Source: Rhizobium aethiopicum (lineage in GTDB: Bacteria > Pseudomonadota > Alphaproteobacteria > Rhizobiales > Rhizobiaceae). From it: a stretch of DNA of 64,000 nucleotides. Under the pieces are notes generated by a model. The model was not told the DNA's origin and ran no database searches. It saw only the letters and a list, made by a program, of their open reading frames with translations. The stretch lies in contig NZ_JACIFV010000003.1 of assembly GCF_014197535.1 (NCBI RefSeq), positions 62,001-126,000 of the forward strand, read 5' to 3'. The position numbers were made by a program, and so were the translations under genes. Below are positions 60,137 through 64,000 of this stretch, piece after piece. The stretch's first letter is position 1. Every line of letters begins with the position of its first letter.

Positions 60137-61459
60137 TTACTTGGCGACGACGGCCTTGTCCGGGTTCGGCGGGAAGGCCGGATCAGTCTTCTTGCCGCGC
60201 AGCAGGTCGAGCGCGTAGTTCAGCTGAACGTCATCCTTCGGGTCCGGCGGCACATAGGCGACGGAGCCCGAACCCTCGTCGGTTTCGCTCTGGCCCTTGA
60301 TGTGGCCACGCAGGCTGGATTCGCCTTCGGTCACCATCTTGCCCTGCAGTTCCTCCGGCAGCGGCTCCTCGACCTTGATGTCAGGGGTGATGCCGGTGCC
60401 CTGGATCGAGCGGCCCGACGGCGTGTAATAGAGCGCCGTGGTCAGGCGCAGCGCGCCGTTTTCGCCGAGCGGAATGATCGTCTGGACTGAACCTTTGCCG
60501 AAGGAGCGGGTGCCGAGAACGGTGGCACGGCGCAGATCCTGAAGAGCGCCGGCGACGATTTCCGATGCGGAAGCCGAACCGCCATTGATCAGCACGATGA
60601 CCGGCTTGCCGTCCGTCAGATCGCCCGGGCCGGCACTGAAGCGGCGGGTTTCATCGGGATTGCGGCCGCGGGTCGAAACGACCTCGCCACGCTGCAGCAG
60701 CGCATCGGAGACGTTGATCGCCTGGTCGAGCAGGCCACCCGGGTTGAGGCGCAGGTCAAGGATGTAACCCTTCAGCTTGTCGGCCGGAACGGTGTCCTTG
60801 ATCTTCTTGATCGCCTTCTCCATGTCCGGATAGGTCTTTTCGGTAAAGGAGATGATGCGGAGGTAACCGACATCGTCCTCGACGCGCGACTTGACGGCCT
60901 GGACGGCGACGACGTCACGGACGATCGTCAGTTCGATCGGCTTGTCGGCGCCCTTGCGGATCAGCGTCAGCTTGATCGGAGTGTTGACGGCGCCGCGCAT
61001 CTTCTCGACGGCGTCTTCCAGCTTCAGGCCGCGAACGGACTGCCCGTCGATCTCGGAAATGTAGTCGCCGGCGAGGACACCGGCCTTGGCGGCGGGCGTG
61101 TCATCGATCGGGGTGATGACCTTGACGAGCTCGTCTTCCATCGTGACTTCGATGCCGAGACCGCCGAACTCACCCTTCGTCTGGGTGCGCATATCTTCGG
61201 CGTCCTTCGCATTCATGTAGCTCGAATGCGGGTCGAGCGAAGACAGCATGCCGTTGATGGCATTCTCGATCAGCTTGTCCTCGGCCGGCGGCGTGACGTA
61301 CTGCGCGCGCACGCGTTCGAAGACGTCGCCGAATACCGACAGTTCCTTGTATGTGGAGGATCCGGCTGCTTCTGCCGGCACACCTGCCGAGTAAATGACG
61401 CTCATCGCGGTCGCACCCATCAATGCGCCGACCAGAACAAGAGAAGCCCTACGAATCAT
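60137..61459 (-). CDS. ctpA: Carboxy-terminal processing protease CtpA (S41)
   Basis: Periplasmic serine protease that trims cell-wall hydrolases and other proteins. The 440-residue precursor has a Sec signal (SLVLVGALMGATAMSVIYSAG), a PDZ domain around residues 85-165 (GGLGIEVTMEDELVKVITPI, then AGVLAGDYISEIDGQ), and the S41 core with the catalytic Ser in INGGSASASEIVAGALQD and Lys in GTRSFGKGSVQ. ATG 61459 overlaps the end of envC by 11 bp. The linkage with EnvC fits a role in controlling amidase activation. Confidence 0.94.
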   Translation of the reverse strand: MIRRASLVLVGALMGATAMSVIYSAGVPAEAAGSSTYKELSVFGDVFERVRAQYVTPPAEDKLIENAINGMLSSLDPHSSYMNAKDAEDMRTQTKGEFGGLGIEVTMEDELVKVITPIDDTPAAKAGVLAGDYISEIDGQSVRGLKLEDAVEKMRGAVNTPIKLTLIRKGADKPIELTIVRDVVAVQAVKSRVEDDVGYLRIISFTEKTYPDMEKAIKKIKDTVPADKLKGYILDLRLNPGGLLDQAINVSDALLQRGEVVSTRGRNPDETRRFSAGPGDLTDGKPVIVLINGGSASASEIVAGALQDLRRATVLGTRSFGKGSVQTIIPLGENGALRLTTALYYTPSGRSIQGTGITPDIKVEEPLPEELQGKMVTEGESSLRGHIKGQSETDEGSGSVAYVPPDPKDDVQLNYALDLLRGKKTDPAFPPNPDKAVVAK

Positions 61460-62879
61460 TGCGTGCCTTTCCAGTGTCCTTGGCGGTCCACCACGGTCGG
61501 GAATCGACCGGTTTACCGTCTTTTCGAAATTCAATGTAAAGCGTTGGCCGGTCCGTTTCCAGCGCCAATGCAGTTGCGCTCGCCACTCTTTTCGCTCCCA
61601 TCACGGCGAGCGGTTCGCCGGAGAAAACGAATTTTCCCTGACGGGTATTGATCGCATCCATTCCCGAGAGAACCAGGTGGTATCCGTCGCCCGCGTCGAG
61701 AATGATCATCTGACCGTAGCTGCGGAAAGCGCCGGCAAAAACCACCAGGCCGTCTGCCGGGGCCGTCACCACTGTCTCCGGGTTGGTGGCGACCGTCATT
61801 CCCATGGCTTCATGCCCGGTGCCATCGGCATCGCCGAACTGGCGCAGGATATCGCCGGCCACGGGCAGTTCCAATTTCGCCGTCAATTCTGCGAAGGGAT
61901 ATGCGGGCGCAATGCGGTTTTTATCGGGCACGCCGCTCTCGGCCAGCGCCTTCGCCTGAGCCCGCTGCTCGTCGGTCAAGAGCTTGCGGCTTTCCTCGGC
62001 CTGGCGGGCGGCGGCGGCCGCTTCGCGGACCGAGGCAATCTCCGATTCCATCGAGGCGACGAGGCCTTCGAGGCTGGTCGCCTTGCCCGCAAGTTCCTGC
62101 GAGCGTTTCCTTTCGGCCTCCAGTTCGGCGGCGTTGCTGCGGCTGAGCTTGTCGTTTTCGGCAAGCAGCAGGTCCATGCGCCGCTCTTCCTCGATGCTGT
62201 CGGTCATCGTCGCCGTCAGCTGCGTCTTTTCGGCGGCGCTTGCCGTCTGCAGCGCGGCCAGACTTGCGAGATCGGCGGCGAGCTTGTCGGTTTCCTTGCG
62301 GATGCCCGGCACGACGGCGCCGAGCAGGATGGCGCTGCGCACGGAAGCAAGCGCGTCGTCGGGCGTCACGAGCAAAGCCGGCGGCGGATTGCGGCCCATG
62401 CGTTGGAGTGCGGCCAGCACCTCGGCCAGCAGGCCGCGGCGTTCATGCAGCGAACGGCGGATGCCGTCCTGCTTGACGCCGAGGTCGGCAAGCTTCTTCT
62501 CGCTCTCGAGGATCTGCTTTTCCAGCCCTTTGCGGCGGGCGGCGGAATCGATCAGCGCCTGGCGAATGCTCTGCGTGCTCTTCTCCAGATTGGCGATACT
62601 CTGCTGGAGTTCGCTCACCTTGTCGGAGGACAGGCTGATCGTCTTCGACAAGGTTTCGAGCTCGGCGCGGGTCTGATCGCGTTTGGCGGCAAGTTCGGCG
62701 GCCGGATCGGGCGGCGGCGCCTCGGCGGGCGGCGGGTTTGAAGATTGCGCCGCTTCCGGGGCGGCATCCTGGGCCCGGACCGAAAAAGGGCTTGTCGAGA
62801 CGAGGATGACCGCAACACCGAAACCGGCCGCCAGTGCCGGCAGAATCATGCGGTGTCGCCTGGTTGGAGTCGTCGTCAT
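61449..62879 (-). CDS. envC: EnvC-like murein hydrolase activator, degenerate M23 domain
   Basis: Periplasmic activator of cell-division amidases. The 476-residue precursor has a signal or anchor at residues about 10-35, a Pro-rich stretch, a long coiled coil (residues about 62-310 with repeated heptads and many Glu, Lys, Leu), then a LytM/M23 domain with VTAPADGLVVFAGAFRSYGQ and MIILDAGDGYHLVLSG. The catalytic HxxxD and HxH zinc ligands of active M23 enzymes are lost (here HEAMGM and GYHLVLSG), as in E. coli EnvC, so it should activate amidases rather than cut. Confidence 0.92.
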   Translation of the reverse strand: MTTTPTRRHRMILPALAAGFGVAVILVSTSPFSVRAQDAAPEAAQSSNPPPAEAPPPDPAAELAAKRDQTRAELETLSKTISLSSDKVSELQQSIANLEKSTQSIRQALIDSAARRKGLEKQILESEKKLADLGVKQDGIRRSLHERRGLLAEVLAALQRMGRNPPPALLVTPDDALASVRSAILLGAVVPGIRKETDKLAADLASLAALQTASAAEKTQLTATMTDSIEEERRMDLLLAENDKLSRSNAAELEAERKRSQELAGKATSLEGLVASMESEIASVREAAAAARQAEESRKLLTDEQRAQAKALAESGVPDKNRIAPAYPFAELTAKLELPVAGDILRQFGDADGTGHEAMGMTVATNPETVVTAPADGLVVFAGAFRSYGQMIILDAGDGYHLVLSGMDAINTRQGKFVFSGEPLAVMGAKRVASATALALETDRPTLYIEFRKDGKPVDSRPWWTAKDTGKARNDS

Positions 62880-63028
62880 GCGTGTCCGGGCACTCTCTCA
62901 AATCGCGCGGAGACTAAGCTGATTTGGCACGCTTTGCCAGAAAGTTTGCAGGAGAAAGCCTGCCTGCGCAAAACACGGCTGCGTGACAATGCGACGCATC
63001 GCCAAAGCCATGGACCGAGTCTGAATGG

Positions 63029-63511
63029 TCAGACGCGGTGATAGGGGTGGCCGGACAAGATGGTGACGGCGCGATAGAGCTGCTCGGCGATCAGCGTGCG
63101 CACGAGTTGGTGCGGCCAGGTCATTTTTCCCAAGCAAAGCGTGGCGTCGGCCCGCTCGTAAAGGGCGGGATCGAGGCCGTCGGCTCCGCCGATTGCGATC
63201 GTCAGCTCACGTTTGCCCTGGTCGCGGTAGCTGCCGAGCAGGTTTGCGAAGGCGTCGCTGTCGAGCGCCTTGCCGCGTTCGTCGAGGAGGATGAGAACAC
63301 TGCCGTCGGCCAGTGATTTCGAAAGCATCGCCGCTTCGTCGCGCTTGCGGGTCTCTGCATTGGAGGCGCGGCTTTCGCCAACTTCGGCAACACGGGTGAA
63401 TTCGAGCCCAACCGCAGGGCCGGCCTTGGCAAAACGATCGAGGTAACGGGCCACAAGATCCTTTTCGGGGCCGGACTTCAGCCGTCCCACCGCAAAAAGG
63501 CCAATTCGCAT
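63029..63511 (-). CDS. rlmH: 23S rRNA (pseudouridine-1915-N3)-methyltransferase
   Basis: SPOUT-family methyltransferase acting on 70S ribosomes. The 160-residue protein starts MRIGLFAVGRLKSGPEKDL, has LLDERGKALDSDAFA, the SAM-knot segment IAIGGADGLD near residue 107 and the C-terminal LSGHPYHRV. Start at ATG 63511. It is next to rsfS, the usual neighbour across bacteria. Confidence 0.96.
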   Translation of the reverse strand: MRIGLFAVGRLKSGPEKDLVARYLDRFAKAGPAVGLEFTRVAEVGESRASNAETRKRDEAAMLSKSLADGSVLILLDERGKALDSDAFANLLGSYRDQGKRELTIAIGGADGLDPALYERADATLCLGKMTWPHQLVRTLIAEQLYRAVTILSGHPYHRV

Positions 63512-63628
63512 TTCCCCGCTCCTGCTCGTGACGGCATTTCAGGCACACGATGCACCGCAGCCGGCTTCTCATGTGTTCCGGCCAGTCAAATGCCGCATCT
63601 CAGGCGCCGGGCAATGCCGGCCCGCCTG

Positions 63629-64000
63629 TCAGTGCCGTGTTTCTTCATCCATATCCGGAGCCGCCCACATCTTCTCGATGTTGTAGAACTCGCGGATTTC
63701 GGGGCGGAACACATGCACGATGATGTCACCGGTGTCGATCAGGATCCAGTCGCCGCCCTCCTGACCTTCGACGCGGGCCGTACCGAAGCCTTCGTCCTTG
63801 AGATCGGTGAGCAGGTGATCCGAGATCGCCAGGACATGCCTGTTCGAGCGGCCGGAGACGACCACCATGTAGTCTCCAAGCGCCGATTTTCCGGCAATGT
63901 CGATCGTGACGATATCTTCAGCTTTGGAGTCCTCAAGGCTGGTGAGGACGGCTTCTAAGGCGCGGGCAGCGGCATCGGCGCCACGTTCCGCACTCTTCGG
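63629..64000 (-). CDS. rsfS: Ribosomal silencing factor RsfS, 5' end beyond the window
   Basis: Binds L14 and blocks subunit joining in starving cells. The minus strand reads open to the right edge for 44 codons before the first internal Met, and the residues (AARALEAVLTSLEDSKAEDI, then VTIDIAGKSALGDYMVVVSG) are the normal RsfS N-domain, so the gene is cut at the edge. GDWILIDTGDIIVHVFRPE is the family core. The start codon lies outside. It lies 117 bp upstream of rlmH. Confidence 0.93.
   Translation of the reverse strand, partial: PKSAERGADAAARALEAVLTSLEDSKAEDIVTIDIAGKSALGDYMVVVSGRSNRHVLAISDHLLTDLKDEGFGTARVEGQEGGDWILIDTGDIIVHVFRPEIREFYNIEKMWAAPDMDEETRH

Noticed and set aside
62920..62945. 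Sigma-54 promoter from TTGGCACGCTTTGCC
   Set aside because: The GG and GC elements are two bases too close for a -24/-12 promoter, and no sigma-54-type gene follows.

Overview
The window looks like a piece of the main chromosome of a fast-growing Rhizobium (R. leguminosarum / R. etli group). The protein sequences are rhizobial throughout, the DNA is GC-rich with GC-rich third codon positions, and the order hemE-hemJ-rho-mnmE-mnmG-rsmG-parA-parB is the one found beside the chromosomal origin in this order of alphaproteobacteria. I see no phage, insertion sequence, integrase, tRNA, rRNA or CRISPR array. Nearly all genes are housekeeping genes, and the window is cut through a gene at both ends.

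Layout. 1-322: 5' part of a PPDK/PEP-synthetase regulatory protein (minus). 323-722: a 400 bp gap with a perfect DnaA box, two weaker ones and an AT-rich end; this is the candidate oriC. 723-9509: haem synthesis (hemE, hemJ), rho, tRNA/rRNA modification (mnmE, mnmG, rsmG) and chromosome partition (parA, parB). 9510-13702: leuS-lptE-holA, minus strand, meeting parB stop to stop. 13904-19897: a YggS-type PLP protein, propionyl-CoA and acetyl-CoA synthetases around a DUF1013 regulator, and an SDHAF4-like protein. 20008-26036: htpX, rsmB, a heparinase-like protein and purH. 26054-32241: an NAD-glutamate dehydrogenase of the 180 kDa class followed by an MFS transporter. 32520-37899: pdxY, beta-carbonic anhydrase, a diguanylate cyclase, a lytic transglycosylase and asd. 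38011-45520: an alkaline phosphatase behind a Pho box, a three-gene ABC export module with a His-rich permease, an MHS transporter and a PAP2 phosphatase. 45699-49563: leuB, a serine/threonine dehydratase-like enzyme, leuD, a VOC protein and a small membrane protein. 49677-51247: a CitE-like lyase, DUF1737 and a small metallopeptidase. 51410-57274: the imuA-imuB-dnaE2 mutagenesis cassette behind a perfect alphaproteobacterial LexA box. 57436-58216: bfd-bfr. 58305-64000: rppH, a divergent polysaccharide deacetylase, ctpA, envC, rlmH and rsfS (partial), all minus strand.

The strongest theme is chromosome replication and segregation. Besides parAB and the candidate oriC, I find one perfect parS (inside the start of rsmG) and three near-perfect ones: between mnmE and mnmG, inside prpE, and just past the leuB stop. 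They span about 40 kb. Two of them lie in coding sequence in the same reading frame and so give the same pentapeptide, VSRET, in two unrelated proteins. Other regulatory sites readable by eye are the LexA box, the Pho box and about ten intrinsic-terminator hairpins.

I did not find a wholly new system. The least explained items are the Tat-exported cysteine protein with its ABC transporter and His-rich permease (40164-42592), a 22 bp perfect hairpin with an adjoining palindrome upstream of leuB, and a small basic ORF between asd and the Pho box.
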